Notes under the pieces: model-generated
Databases searched by the model: none
The model's input: the letters and a program-made list of their open reading frames with translations, nothing else
What the model was told of the DNA's origin: nothing
In this document: positions 1 through 5,933 of the stretch, one piece after another
How the letters are laid out: each line of letters opens with the position of its first letter
How positions within the stretch are numbered: the stretch's first letter is position 1
Made by a program: the position numbers and the translations under genes
From: a virus
DNA length: 39,661 nucleotides
Reading direction: 5' to 3' (one strand)
IMG/VR virus record: IMGVR_UViG_3300018933_000009
Location: 1-39,661 of that record

Positions 1-23
1 GTGCAACGAGCCGGAAATGAAAA

Positions 24-45
24 TGACCAGCGTTTCCGCTGGTCA
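24..45 (-). terminator. Intrinsic terminator downstream of tRNA-Arg (attL copy)
   Basis: A perfect 9-bp stem (24-32 with 37-45) closes a 4-nt loop. On the minus strand it is followed by a T-rich run (complement of 12-23). It lies just past the tRNA 3' end, so it is the tRNA terminator duplicated with the att repeat. Confidence 0.8.
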
Positions 46-56
46 GATGGGCTTTG

Positions 57-99
57 CGCCCCCGGCAGGACTCGAACCTGCGGCCAAGCGCTTAGAAGG
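57..99 (-). pseudogene. 3' fragment of tRNA-Arg left at attL
   Basis: This matches the 3' 43 nt of the intact tRNA at 39535-39607: part of the anticodon loop, the variable region, T arm and acceptor strand. The 5' half (acceptor 5' strand, D arm) is missing because the prophage starts here. It cannot make a functional tRNA. Confidence 0.9.
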
Positions 100-435
100 T
101 GTCACGCGGTTAGCGATGTGCTCACCTGCGTATTCGCAGGTCGCCTCAGACCAAACTAAGGAAAGGCGCTTGCCCTAAGATCTGCCCACTTTGGCGGGGA
201 GTCGATCCCCCGAATGGGGGGGGGCCGCCCCGGACCCACTGTAGGGCCCGGGGCGGCAGGGAGACCGCGGCTCCGCCATCCGGGCGGATAGGCGCCTCGC
301 GCGAGGGACCAACCGCAGCTCCCGCCTGTCGCGGCCCGAACGGTGCACGCCGCGCACCTGTCCGGTCCGCAAGATCACAAGATGCCTGGTGACACCAGGC
401 TGACACAGGATCACGCAGGTCACAGCGTTTGTCGA
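100..435. other. Gene-free attL-proximal stretch with hairpins
   Basis: I see no convincing gene here. It holds a 7-bp stem with a 4-nt loop at 124-141, a 10-bp GC-rich hairpin at 224-257 (arms 224-233 and 248-257), and the palindrome at 384-400. As phage DNA next to the recombination site it may carry integrase arm sites, but I cannot point to a specific one. The 224-257 hairpin could insulate the prophage end from host transcription. Confidence 0.6.
384..400. promoter_or_regulatory. 17-bp palindrome upstream of the XRE gene, candidate operator
   Basis: Two perfect 8-bp arms (GCCTGGTG and CACCAGGC) flank a single central base, ending 35 bp before the start codon of the XRE-type gene. Small XRE regulators commonly bind such dyads in their own promoter. 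The sequence is unlike the 18-bp operator of the right-end switch, so this would be a separate circuit. Confidence 0.5.
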
Positions 436-669
436 ATGCCAGCAGACCCGCCCGAGGCCCAGTTCCACCACGACGCGCAGCGCATCGGCCAGCGCATCCG
501 GGAGGTCCGCGAGGAGAAGACCCTCACCCAAGAGCGGGTCTTCCTGGCGGTGCCGATGAACCGCGCCCACTACCAGGACATCGAGGCCGGCCGGGCGAAC
601 CCCACCTTGCGGACGCTCTCCCACATCGCGCACGTCCTGGGGGTGCCGCTGTCCGACCTCGTCCGCTGA
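436..669 (+). CDS. Small XRE-family helix-turn-helix regulator
   Basis: The 77-aa product is nearly all one Cro/C1-type HTH domain: helices at about residues 15-70, with the recognition part around RAHYQDIEAGRANPTLRTL and the usual hydrophobic end LGVPLSDLV. It should bind DNA as a dimer. I chose the ATG at 436. The frame stays open upstream to 343, but the domain begins after this Met and the intervening residues look non-coding. No clear Shine-Dalgarno precedes it, so the message may be leaderless. It is the only rightward gene beside attL and is convergent with the zinc-ribbon genes, so it is probably expressed in the lysogen. Confidence 0.75.
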   Translation: MPADPPEAQFHHDAQRIGQRIREVREEKTLTQERVFLAVPMNRAHYQDIEAGRANPTLRTLSHIAHVLGVPLSDLVR

Positions 670-685
670 CACCCGGGCAGCGAGA

Positions 686-727
686 GGCCCCGCCCATCCG
701 CCACGGGGGGAGCAGACGAGCGGGGCC
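686..727. terminator. Hairpin between convergent genes
   Basis: An 8-bp GC-rich stem (686-693 with 720-727) with a 26-nt loop lies between the stops of the rightward XRE gene and the leftward 45-aa zinc-ribbon gene. The position fits a bidirectional terminator; the long loop lowers confidence. Confidence 0.4.
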
Positions 728-743
728 GGTCAGTAGCGACGGG

Positions 744-881
744 TCAGTTACCGCACTGAGCGCACGGGTAGCTGGCCAGACGGCCGATGATCTGGCCGTT
801 CTCGTCGACTTCATACACGTCGGCCCGCGACCCGTTGCAGCCGGGGGTCGGGCAGGGGACGTTCTGCGTTATCTGCGGCAT
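744..881 (-). CDS. 45-aa single zinc-ribbon protein
   Basis: This short gene starts at the ATG at 881, preceded by an AAAGG-like ribosome site, and stops at 744. Residues C10, C15, C40 and C43 (CPTPGC and CAQC) form a likely four-cysteine zinc site. It closely resembles the second half of the neighbouring 114-aa protein: both have VPCPT-GC-G, a DxYE segment and a second CxxC. That suggests domain duplication. It overlaps that gene's 3' end in another frame by 71 bp. The molecular role is unknown; zinc ribbons of this size bind nucleic acid or protein. Confidence 0.7.
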   Translation of the reverse strand: MPQITQNVPCPTPGCNGSRADVYEVDENGQIIGRLASYPCAQCGN

Positions 882-1155
882 GGTCTGCCTTTCGTGTCTT
901 GTCCGTCCCGCACAGCAGGCACCGGTGCCTGTCGATCCGGGACAGACGGCCAGTGGTGTCGTACTCGTAGGCGTCGCGTACTGATCCGGTGCAGCCGTCG
1001 GTGGGGCAGGGCACCGAGCCGACCAGCGTTCCCCGGGGAGTCGACCTGGTCGTGCCCGCGTTGCACTCCATACAGGGGAAGGGGTGGACTCCGGTGTCGT
1101 TGATCACGTACGCAACGGCTTCCGGGCTGTGGCAGTTGGGGCAGACGGCGGCCAT
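811..1155 (-). CDS. Double zinc-ribbon protein, 114 aa
   Basis: It starts at the ATG at 1155 behind a strong GGAGGAG site. Two CxxC-type pairs form the first ribbon (C5/C8 and C28/C31); CPTDGC (C50-C55) and CLLC (C79-C82) form the second. The second ribbon is paralogous to the 45-aa gene just downstream. The C-terminal 30 residues are low-complexity and lie where the reading frame overlaps that downstream gene. No enzyme motif is seen. Position at the attL end beside other small cysteine-rich genes suggests accessory cargo rather than virion structure. Confidence 0.65.
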   Translation of the reverse strand: MAAVCPNCHSPEAVAYVINDTGVHPFPCMECNAGTTRSTPRGTLVGSVPCPTDGCTGSVRDAYEYDTTGRLSRIDRHRCLLCGTDKTRKADHAADNAERPLPDPRLQRVAGRRV

Positions 1156-1242
1156 GGGACTCCTCCGACATAGGTAGGCGGGTGGCACAACGGCCAACGA
1201 CAGCTCGCCGTCTTGGTCACCTCCGTGGTCTCGGGGATGTGG

Positions 1243-1280
1243 GGGCCCGCCGCCGGGGGGAGATGTGCGACGGCGGGCCC
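1243..1280 (-). terminator. GC-rich hairpin downstream of the 1354-2405 operon
   Basis: Perfect 10-bp arms at 1243-1252 and 1271-1280 with an 18-nt loop. It lies 33 bp beyond a second, stronger hairpin (1313-1350) on the leftward transcript, so the pair forms a tandem stop before the next gene. The 1156-1353 gap otherwise holds no gene. Confidence 0.5.
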
Positions 1281-1312
1281 GCGGCGGCCACCTCGGGGGG
1301 CGAGTGGCCGCA

Positions 1313-1350
1313 CCCGCTCCCGGCGCGATCGGCGCCACACCGGGAGCGGG
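1313..1350 (-). terminator. Terminator hairpin of the left accessory operon
   Basis: An 11-bp perfect stem (1313-1323 with 1340-1350) and 16-nt loop sits 3 bp after the stop codon of the last gene of the 2405-to-1354 operon. There is no T-run, which is usual for functional hairpin terminators in Streptomyces-like genomes. Confidence 0.7.
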
Positions 1351-1353
1351 GGT

Positions 1354-1659
1354 CTACATGAGCCGGGCTATCTCCTCGGGGAGGAACAGGCTCCGGGCTC
1401 GGTGCTCGCGCCACAGATCTTCGGCACCGCCCACTGTGGCGTAGCTGGCGCACGCCTCGCACCCGTCGTCGTGGGGGCCGGGGACTTCCGCCGGGTGATC
1501 GATGGTGATGTGCCGGGCGAGCAACGCCTGCCCGCAGGCGTAGCCGTGGTAGCCGTGACCGAGCACGGCCTGCACCACGTCGTCGATCAGGGCGTCCAGC
1601 CACTTCTGGCACTGGCCGCACGTCTTCATGAACGGTGGCAGTGTGGGGCTCGACTCCAT
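1354..1659 (-). CDS. Cysteine/histidine-containing hypothetical protein, 101 aa
   Basis: The ATG at 1659 is chosen because it follows the stop of the 53-aa gene by a few bases, consistent with coupling. Residues include CGQC near the N-terminus and an HDDGCEAC segment, a plausible split metal site. I do not recognise a family with certainty. It is the last gene of a four-gene operon with tight 4-bp overlaps between its first three members, followed directly by a hairpin. No signal peptide or membrane segment is seen. Confidence 0.6.
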   Translation of the reverse strand: MESSPTLPPFMKTCGQCQKWLDALIDDVVQAVLGHGYHGYACGQALLARHITIDHPAEVPGPHDDGCEACASYATVGGAEDLWREHRARSLFLPEEIARLM

Positions 1660-1663
1660 CTCG

Positions 1664-1825
1664 TCACCGCCACGCGCGAGAAGGCGACGTCTGGACCCGC
1701 ACCGGGCGGCACGGCAGGGCATGCCGGTACAGCGTGGCGCCGGCGCACGACGGCGAGACCTTGTCGACCTCGGTGTACTCCTCGTCGGGCCTAATCACCT
1801 GGTCGCACCAGTTGCAGATCTTCAC
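1664..1825 (-). CDS. 53-aa CxxC protein of actinobacterial mobile elements
   Basis: It starts with GTG at 1825, which overlaps the stop of the preceding gene by 4 bp (GTGA), with GGAGG ahead of it. The product begins VKICNWCDQVIRPDEEYTEV and carries a later PCRPV segment, so three cysteines and a histidine could coordinate zinc. From memory, short proteins of this layout accompany GntR regulators in Streptomyces integrative elements; no function is established. Confidence 0.7.
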   Translation of the reverse strand: MKICNWCDQVIRPDEEYTEVDKVSPSCAGATLYRHALPCRPVRVQTSPSRAWR

Positions 1826-2172
1826 CGTCGGCCTCCGTGGATCGACAGGCGGTAGAGCGGGCGCCCCGCCGGGCAGAGGGCATCAGCGGTGCTGCACTCG
1901 CTGCACTCGCCCACGTGGTCGTACAGCGCAGCCAGGGCGTGCACGGTCACGCAGAACGAGCAGGCCCGGGGGTACCAGTCGTACGCTCCGTCAAGACGCT
2001 TCATGCGGCGCGGCCCGAGGTCGACCGCCTGCCCGTCGCCCTCAAAGGCCGAACCGCCCCAGACGCAAGCCGTGCCCCGCACCTGCTGCTCGGTCAGCCC
2101 GTCGAGACTCGGGAGCCGCAGACTGCGCAGCGCCTCGGCGCTCGTCGGCGGTGCTGTCGCTGGTGTCGTCAC
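1822..2172 (-). CDS. Hypothetical protein with clustered cysteines, 116 aa
   Basis: The GTG at 2172 overlaps the upstream stop by 4 bp and has GGAGG seven bases ahead. The C-terminal half holds CSFC, then CSECSTADALC, a possible zinc or Fe-S site, and a histidine cluster between them. The N-terminal third is alanine/proline rich. It belongs to the operon divergent from the GntR gene and is probably controlled with it. Function unknown. Confidence 0.6.
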   Translation of the reverse strand: MTTPATAPPTSAEALRSLRLPSLDGLTEQQVRGTACVWGGSAFEGDGQAVDLGPRRMKRLDGAYDWYPRACSFCVTVHALAALYDHVGECSECSTADALCPAGRPLYRLSIHGGRR

Positions 2173-2405
2173 CTGACGTCCTCCACTTCGGCCCAGATCT
2201 CGGGAGAGCCAGAGGCGTCCGTGCTGCCCCACGCGTCCGCGCTGCGCATCGCGTCGAGCACCGCGGCCCAGGTCCCGCGTGCCGAACCGGGCGGTGCGGC
2301 GGCGTACACCCGTATGCCGCGCGGCGTGGCGAGCAGGTGTACCGGCTCGTCCAGGGCACGCTCCAGGGCGGTGCGCAGCGCCGCTGCGCGCAGGCTCACA
2401 GGCAC
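2169..2405 (-). CDS. Hypothetical protein, first gene of the GntR-divergent operon, 78 aa
   Basis: It starts with GTG at 2405, 30 bp from the centre of the nearer palindromic operator. The ribosome site is modest (GAGG). The protein is a single alpha/beta-like domain with a helical N-terminus and no recognised motif. The stop overlaps the next start by 4 bp. Its promoter must overlap the GntR operators, so it is the most likely regulated target of that regulator. Function unknown. Confidence 0.55.
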   Translation of the reverse strand: MPVSLRAAALRTALERALDEPVHLLATPRGIRVYAAAPPGSARGTWAAVLDAMRSADAWGSTDASGSPEIWAEVEDVR

Positions 2406-2414
2406 GACATCCTC

Positions 2415-2449
2415 GCTCTCGTGCGAGAGAATGACTCTCGTACGAGAGT
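2415..2449. promoter_or_regulatory. Tandem palindromic operators between GntR gene and divergent operon
   Basis: Two dyads lie 19 bp apart centre to centre: 2416-2429 (arms CTCTCG and CGAGAG around TG) and 2434-2449, a perfect 16-bp palindrome around CTCTCGTACGAGAG. GntR/HutC regulators bind such short dyads, usually in their own control region. The position covers the leftward promoter and lies upstream of the rightward gene, so one protein could control both. Confidence 0.75.
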
Positions 2450-2501
2450 AGCCGCGAGCTGGCTAGTCTGTCACGCAAGTCACACGGAAGGGAGGCGGAC
2501 A

Positions 2502-3257
2502 GTGAGCGAGACGCCTCTGTACCTGCGCGTCGCCGACGACCTGCGGGCCCGCATCGAGTCCGGAGAGATGCCGCCCGGATCCCGACTCCCATCCGTGGCC
2601 GAGCTGATCCAGCAGTACGGCGGCAGCAACTCGATCGCAACCAAGGCGTACCGACTGCTCGTCGAGGAAGGGCTCGTCGTCTCCCGGCACGGCGCCGGCC
2701 ACTACGTCCGCAGCACCGAGACGCCCGAGCTGCTGGTCCGCTGCCACCGTCGGCGCAGCGAGGACTCGCCGTTCGCGGAGGGGGTGGCCGAGCAGGGCGC
2801 CGTGGGAACGTGGCGGCACGAGTCGACGACGGAGCCAGCCAGCGAGGCGGTAGCCGTCCGGCTCGGCGTCGCGGCCGGAGACCCGGTGATGAACACGAGC
2901 TACGTCTACCTCGCCGACGACCGGCCCGTGCAGCTGGCCGAGTCGTGGGAACCGCTGGCGCTCACCGGGCATTCCCTCGTTGCGCTGCCCGAGGTCGGGC
3001 CGTACGCAGGGGTGGGCGTGGCCGCGCGGATGCGGGTCCTCGGGATCGAGGTGGGCGACCCGGTCGAGCGGGTCCGGGCCCGGATGGCGACCCGTGCCGA
3101 GGCACAGGCACTCGGCATGGTGCCGCCCGGGCCGGTGATGGCCATCGAGCGGACCTACTACGACCAGGCCACCGGCCGCCCCGTCGAGACCGCGGACATC
3201 GTGATGCGCGGCGACCGGTGGGTGGCGGTGTACGGGCAGGCGCCCGCGCAGCACTGA
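2502..3257 (+). CDS. GntR-family (HutC/UTRA) transcriptional regulator
   Basis: The 251-aa product has an N-terminal winged helix (residues 5-70: YLRVADDLRARIESGEMPPGSRLPS, then the recognition helix region and RHGAGHYV wing) and a C-terminal UTRA ligand-binding domain from about 100 to 245 (ERVRARMATRAEA, AIERTYYD, VETADIVMRGDRW). The start is GTG at 2502 behind GGAAGGGAGG; the frame is open far upstream but the domain starts here. It likely represses itself and the divergent 2405-1354 operon through the 2415-2449 dyads, with release by an unknown small molecule. Similar regulators control transfer in Streptomyces integrative elements, hinting that this end was acquired from one. Confidence 0.9.
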   Translation: MSETPLYLRVADDLRARIESGEMPPGSRLPSVAELIQQYGGSNSIATKAYRLLVEEGLVVSRHGAGHYVRSTETPELLVRCHRRRSEDSPFAEGVAEQGAVGTWRHESTTEPASEAVAVRLGVAAGDPVMNTSYVYLADDRPVQLAESWEPLALTGHSLVALPEVGPYAGVGVAARMRVLGIEVGDPVERVRARMATRAEAQALGMVPPGPVMAIERTYYDQATGRPVETADIVMRGDRWVAVYGQAPAQH

Positions 3258-3272
3258 AGCCAGCCATGCCAT

Positions 3273-3302
3273 GCCCCCTCCCGCCCGCAGGGGAGAGGGG
3301 GC
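3273..3302. terminator. Bidirectional terminator between GntR and collagen-like genes
   Basis: An 8-bp stem (3273-3280 with 3295-3302) lies in the 50-bp gap between the stop of the rightward GntR gene and the stop of the leftward lysis/late operon. Confidence 0.65.
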
Positions 3303-3307
3303 TGCGT

Positions 3308-4027
3308 TCACCGGTACTGGCGGCGCTGCGGGTCGAGACCCGCAGACAGCAGGCCGCCGCCGCTGTCGGGCTCGTCCGGCGGTGGAGCGCCATCGCGGCG
3401 GCAGACGAGGGCGTCGGGGTCCCAGCTCGGGGCCTGGAGGGAGAAGCCGTCGGGGCAGTCCGGTCCCGGCGGTCCTTGCTCACCACGGGGCCCCTGCTCA
3501 CCCTGCGGCCCCTGCTCACCTTGGGGACCCTGCTCACCTTGGGGACCCTGTTCGCCCGGCTCGCCCTTCGGTCCCTGTGCGCCGTCTGCGCCGGGCGTTC
3601 CGTCCTGCCCCGGCTCACCGGCCTCCCCGTCCTCGCCGGGTTCTCCGGGTTCCCCCGGCTCGCCGGGCTCCCCATTGGCGCCTGGCTCCCCATCCCGGCC
3701 AGGCCTGCCCGGATCACCCTTCGGGCCCTCGATCGGTACAGGAACTTCAGCCCGTGCAGGCAGGTCATCGATCGCGTCCGACGGGTCAGGGGCGACGGGT
3801 GTTTCGCCCTCGCTGCGGACCTGCGCGCGCAGCGCCCGCACGTCGGTCGCCAGTGTCGACACAGCCTCACCACGTCGGTCGGCTTCGGCGGCCAGCTGGT
3901 CCGCGCGGCTGGTCTCAGCGTCGATACGCCCCCAGATGATGACGACCGCGCCGGACAGAGCGACCAGCCAGCACAGCAGCGCCATAGGGCGCCAGCGGCG
4001 GGCCAGAGCCCGCTCTGTCCGGGTCAC
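3308..4027 (-). CDS. Membrane-anchored collagen-like protein
   Basis: The 239-aa product has a membrane segment at residues 15-32, a charged coiled-coil-like stretch at 35-75, an acidic linker, then 30 uninterrupted Gly-X-Y triplets (101-190) rich in GEP and GPQ-GEQ. A 49-residue C-terminal tail with two cysteines follows. Such repeats form trimeric collagen-like helices. The ATG at 4027 overlaps the previous stop by 4 bp. It is the last gene of the lysis cassette, whereas phage collagen repeats are normally in tail fibres, so a role at the cell envelope or lysis is possible. The repeated DNA makes length variation likely. Confidence 0.85.
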   Translation of the reverse strand: MTRTERALARRWRPMALLCWLVALSGAVVIIWGRIDAETSRADQLAAEADRRGEAVSTLATDVRALRAQVRSEGETPVAPDPSDAIDDLPARAEVPVPIEGPKGDPGRPGRDGEPGANGEPGEPGEPGEPGEDGEAGEPGQDGTPGADGAQGPKGEPGEQGPQGEQGPQGEQGPQGEQGPRGEQGPPGPDCPDGFSLQAPSWDPDALVCRRDGAPPPDEPDSGGGLLSAGLDPQRRQYR

Positions 4028-4290
4028 GGGTGTCCTCCGAGAGAGATGATGACGGCGCGCAGCCGAGCTATCTCGGCCTGATCGGCCGCGCGCAGGCTGG
4101 CCAGCTCAGCCAGCTCCTTGTGCAGCTCGGTCACCTTGGCGTCGAGCCGGTCGCGCTCCTCTTGCAGGTTGTCGGTGAGCGATGAGTAGCCCGTGAGGGC
4201 GTTCTCGCTCCTCTTCCCGAGGTACGCCACCACGCCGCCGACGACCGCGCCCACGCCCACGAGCAGGCTGCCGAGGGTGGTGGCGTCCAA
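4024..4290 (-). CDS. Small membrane protein with coiled coil, lysis cassette
   Basis: The 88-aa product has one N-terminal membrane segment (residues 6-24, [19 protein letters not shown]) and then a charged heptad-like helix (about 38-80). It overlaps the collagen-like gene by 4 bp and follows the holin gene by 8 bp. The layout suggests an accessory lysis protein such as an antiholin or second holin, but no diagnostic motif is present. Confidence 0.7.
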   Translation of the reverse strand: MDATTLGSLLVGVGAVVGGVVAYLGKRSENALTGYSSLTDNLQEERDRLDAKVTELHKELAELASLRAADQAEIARLRAVIISLGGHP

Positions 4291-4298
4291 CAGGGCTC

Positions 4299-4565
4299 CT
4301 AGACGCCGCGCGCCAGGGAGGCGCTGTTCTTGGTGCCGAACGCCCGCGCCAGCACGCCCTTCAGGAGGGTCCCGGCCGCGGCTATCCCGGCGGCGGCCAT
4401 CGTCTCCCAGAACGACGCGGTGAACATGTCGGCCGGGCCGGCAGCGATGGCGACGCCGCCGGCCGCGACGACGGCGGTGGCCAGGGTGCGCTCGGCGAGG
4501 TCGCGGGCGTAGGTCGTCGCGGTCTTCACGACGGTCTCGGCGGCGGGGAGGTTGATCTCGGACAT
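4299..4565 (-). CDS. Holin, r1t-like
   Basis: The 88-aa product has two hydrophobic segments (about residues 28-44 and 54-70) and a C-terminal GTKNSASL segment, resembling the G(D/T)xxSASL ending of r1t-type holins of actinophages. It lies between the endolysin and a second small membrane protein. Its role is to open the cytoplasmic membrane at a set time so that the amidase reaches peptidoglycan. The start is the ATG at 4565, preceded by AGGAGAA. Confidence 0.82.
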   Translation of the reverse strand: MSEINLPAAETVVKTATTYARDLAERTLATAVVAAGGVAIAAGPADMFTASFWETMAAAGIAAAGTLLKGVLARAFGTKNSASLARGV

Positions 4566-4604
4566 GAGGGTTCTCCTGTCGATGTTGGGCAGCGGGCCGG
4601 GCGG

Positions 4605-5435
4605 TCAGCTGCTGGTGGCGTCGAGGCGGATGTCGATGGACTCGATGGCCTGCTCAATGCGGGCGATCAGCGCGTCCGGGTCGATCGCCTTGGAGTTGGC
4701 GGCGAGCGCGGCCACGGTCCGGGTCAGCTCCGCGATCGCAGCGCCCTGCGCGGCGAACTTCGCCTCGCTGCGGCGGGCGATGATGTCCAAGTTCTGCACG
4801 GCCGTGGCGAGCGCGATGTGCGTGTTGTCCGCCGCGCCGCTCGGGTTCTTGATGACGCCGTCCATCGTGAGCACCCGGCGGGCGATCCGGTCGGCGTCGG
4901 CATCAGAGATGGGCATATCGGTGTCCTTCGTCGGTCGGGGTGCCCCTGCCTTGGCCCACGCGTAGACCGCGTCACCCGGGCAGGACGTGGCGTAGCCGTC
5001 GCGGTGCCCACCCAGCCACGCGCCGGCCGGGCCCTCGCTGCGGCAGTAGTCGATGGCGTCGCGGGCGCCGTGCAGCTGCTCGTCGGTCGGCTCGGTCAGC
5101 CCGGACGAGCCGACCATCAGCAGCACCGCATACGTCTCGTTGTTGAGGGTGGTGTTGCCGTTCGCTGAGTTGCGGCGGCGCAGGCCTCGGCCCTCGTACA
5201 CGTAGCCATGCGTGCAGACGACGAAGCTGTAGCCGATGTCCGACCAGCCGTTGCCGTCCATGTGCTGCGCTTGGATCTGCCGGACGTACGCGGCGCACTG
5301 CGTGTGCGCGCGGTCGGTGTACGGGGTGCCGAGGTAGTGCAGCTTCACCCCGCGGCGACTCCCGCTGTAGAGGGTGGCGCCGCCGGGCAGGCGGTAGTCC
5401 CGGGCCCCCCACTGCGCGCGCGTGACTAGCTTCAT
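4605..5435 (-). CDS. Endolysin, N-acetylmuramoyl-L-alanine amidase (Amidase_2/PGRP fold)
   Basis: The 276-aa enzyme cuts the amide between N-acetylmuramic acid and the stem peptide. Likely zinc ligands are H33 (LHYLG), H144 (GGHRD) and C152 (TSCPGD); Y68 in DIGYSF is a typical family residue. The catalytic domain covers about 1-165; the C-terminal 100 residues (MPISDADADRIARRVL onward) form a helical domain often seen in actinophage endolysins, probably for oligomerisation or wall binding. The ATG at 5435 has AAAGG ahead; the longer upstream frame overlaps the tail gene and is a shadow. No signal peptide, so export depends on the holin. Confidence 0.92.
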   Translation of the reverse strand: MKLVTRAQWGARDYRLPGGATLYSGSRRGVKLHYLGTPYTDRAHTQCAAYVRQIQAQHMDGNGWSDIGYSFVVCTHGYVYEGRGLRRRNSANGNTTLNNETYAVLLMVGSSGLTEPTDEQLHGARDAIDYCRSEGPAGAWLGGHRDGYATSCPGDAVYAWAKAGAPRPTKDTDMPISDADADRIARRVLTMDGVIKNPSGAADNTHIALATAVQNLDIIARRSEAKFAAQGAAIAELTRTVAALAANSKAIDPDALIARIEQAIESIDIRLDATSS

Positions 5436-5446
5436 GATCGTGCCTT

Positions 5447-5932
5447 TCAGAGGAGTCGGGCGTAACGGAAAGCCCCGCCGATCGAGCCGCCGCCGCCGTA
5501 CATGCCGCCGCTCGTGGCGCCCGAGGTGCGGCGCACCTGGAGCTGCACCTTCAGCTGCGAGTCGGCCCGGTACGGGGTGAGGTCGATGGACGCCGTAGCG
5601 AACACGAAGCTGAACGTGGCCGGGATGCTGCCGCTGGCCAGGGTGACGGAGTCGTTGGCGAGGATGCGCCACTCGCCGCCCGTGTTGGTGCCGCTCACCT
5701 GATCCCCGAAGAACACCAGACCCACGGCAAGCGTGGCCGCGCGCGGGGAGATGATCGTCTCCCACAAGGTGCCGAAGCTGCCGGTGAAGTCCTCGAAGAC
5801 GATGCCGTGCAGGCTGGTCGGGTAGACCGGCACCTCGTCCCGCTCCCACCCCGCCCGCTGAAGCCGAGCCACCTGGTCCTCAAGGGCGGCCAGCCGCTGG
5901 AGGAACGTGGGCGTCGTCCGCACTCTGGGCAC
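5447..5932 (-). CDS. Tail tip/fibre-associated protein, 161 aa
   Basis: The N-terminal 35 residues (TFLQRLAALEDQVARLQR) are a short coiled coil, followed by a beta-rich, glycine-ending domain (SGGMYGGGGSIGGAF). That architecture is common for small receptor-binding or fibre proteins at the end of tail operons. It starts with GTG at 5932, 1 bp beyond the preceding stop, and is followed by the endolysin. No family assigned. Confidence 0.65.
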   Translation of the reverse strand: MPRVRTTPTFLQRLAALEDQVARLQRAGWERDEVPVYPTSLHGIVFEDFTGSFGTLWETIISPRAATLAVGLVFFGDQVSGTNTGGEWRILANDSVTLASGSIPATFSFVFATASIDLTPYRADSQLKVQLQVRRTSGATSGGMYGGGGSIGGAFRYARLL

Positions 5933-5933
5933 G

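Larger units (their letters stand above)
1..99. repeat. attL: left copy of the 99-bp att direct repeat
   Basis: Identical to 39479-39577 over all 99 bases; the sequences diverge from base 100. It contains the last 43 nt of the tRNA-Arg gene (57-99, minus strand) and the terminator hairpin that follows it. This copy holds only a truncated tRNA. The other end has the complete gene, as expected when a phage integrates into the 3' part of a tRNA and brings a replacement. The true left limit of identity is not visible. Confidence 0.93.

Noticed and set aside
224-257. Tyrosine-integrase arm site or rRNA fragment
   Set aside because: Only a GC-rich hairpin is visible; there is no repeat of its arms near the integrase end and no similarity to rRNA that I recognise.
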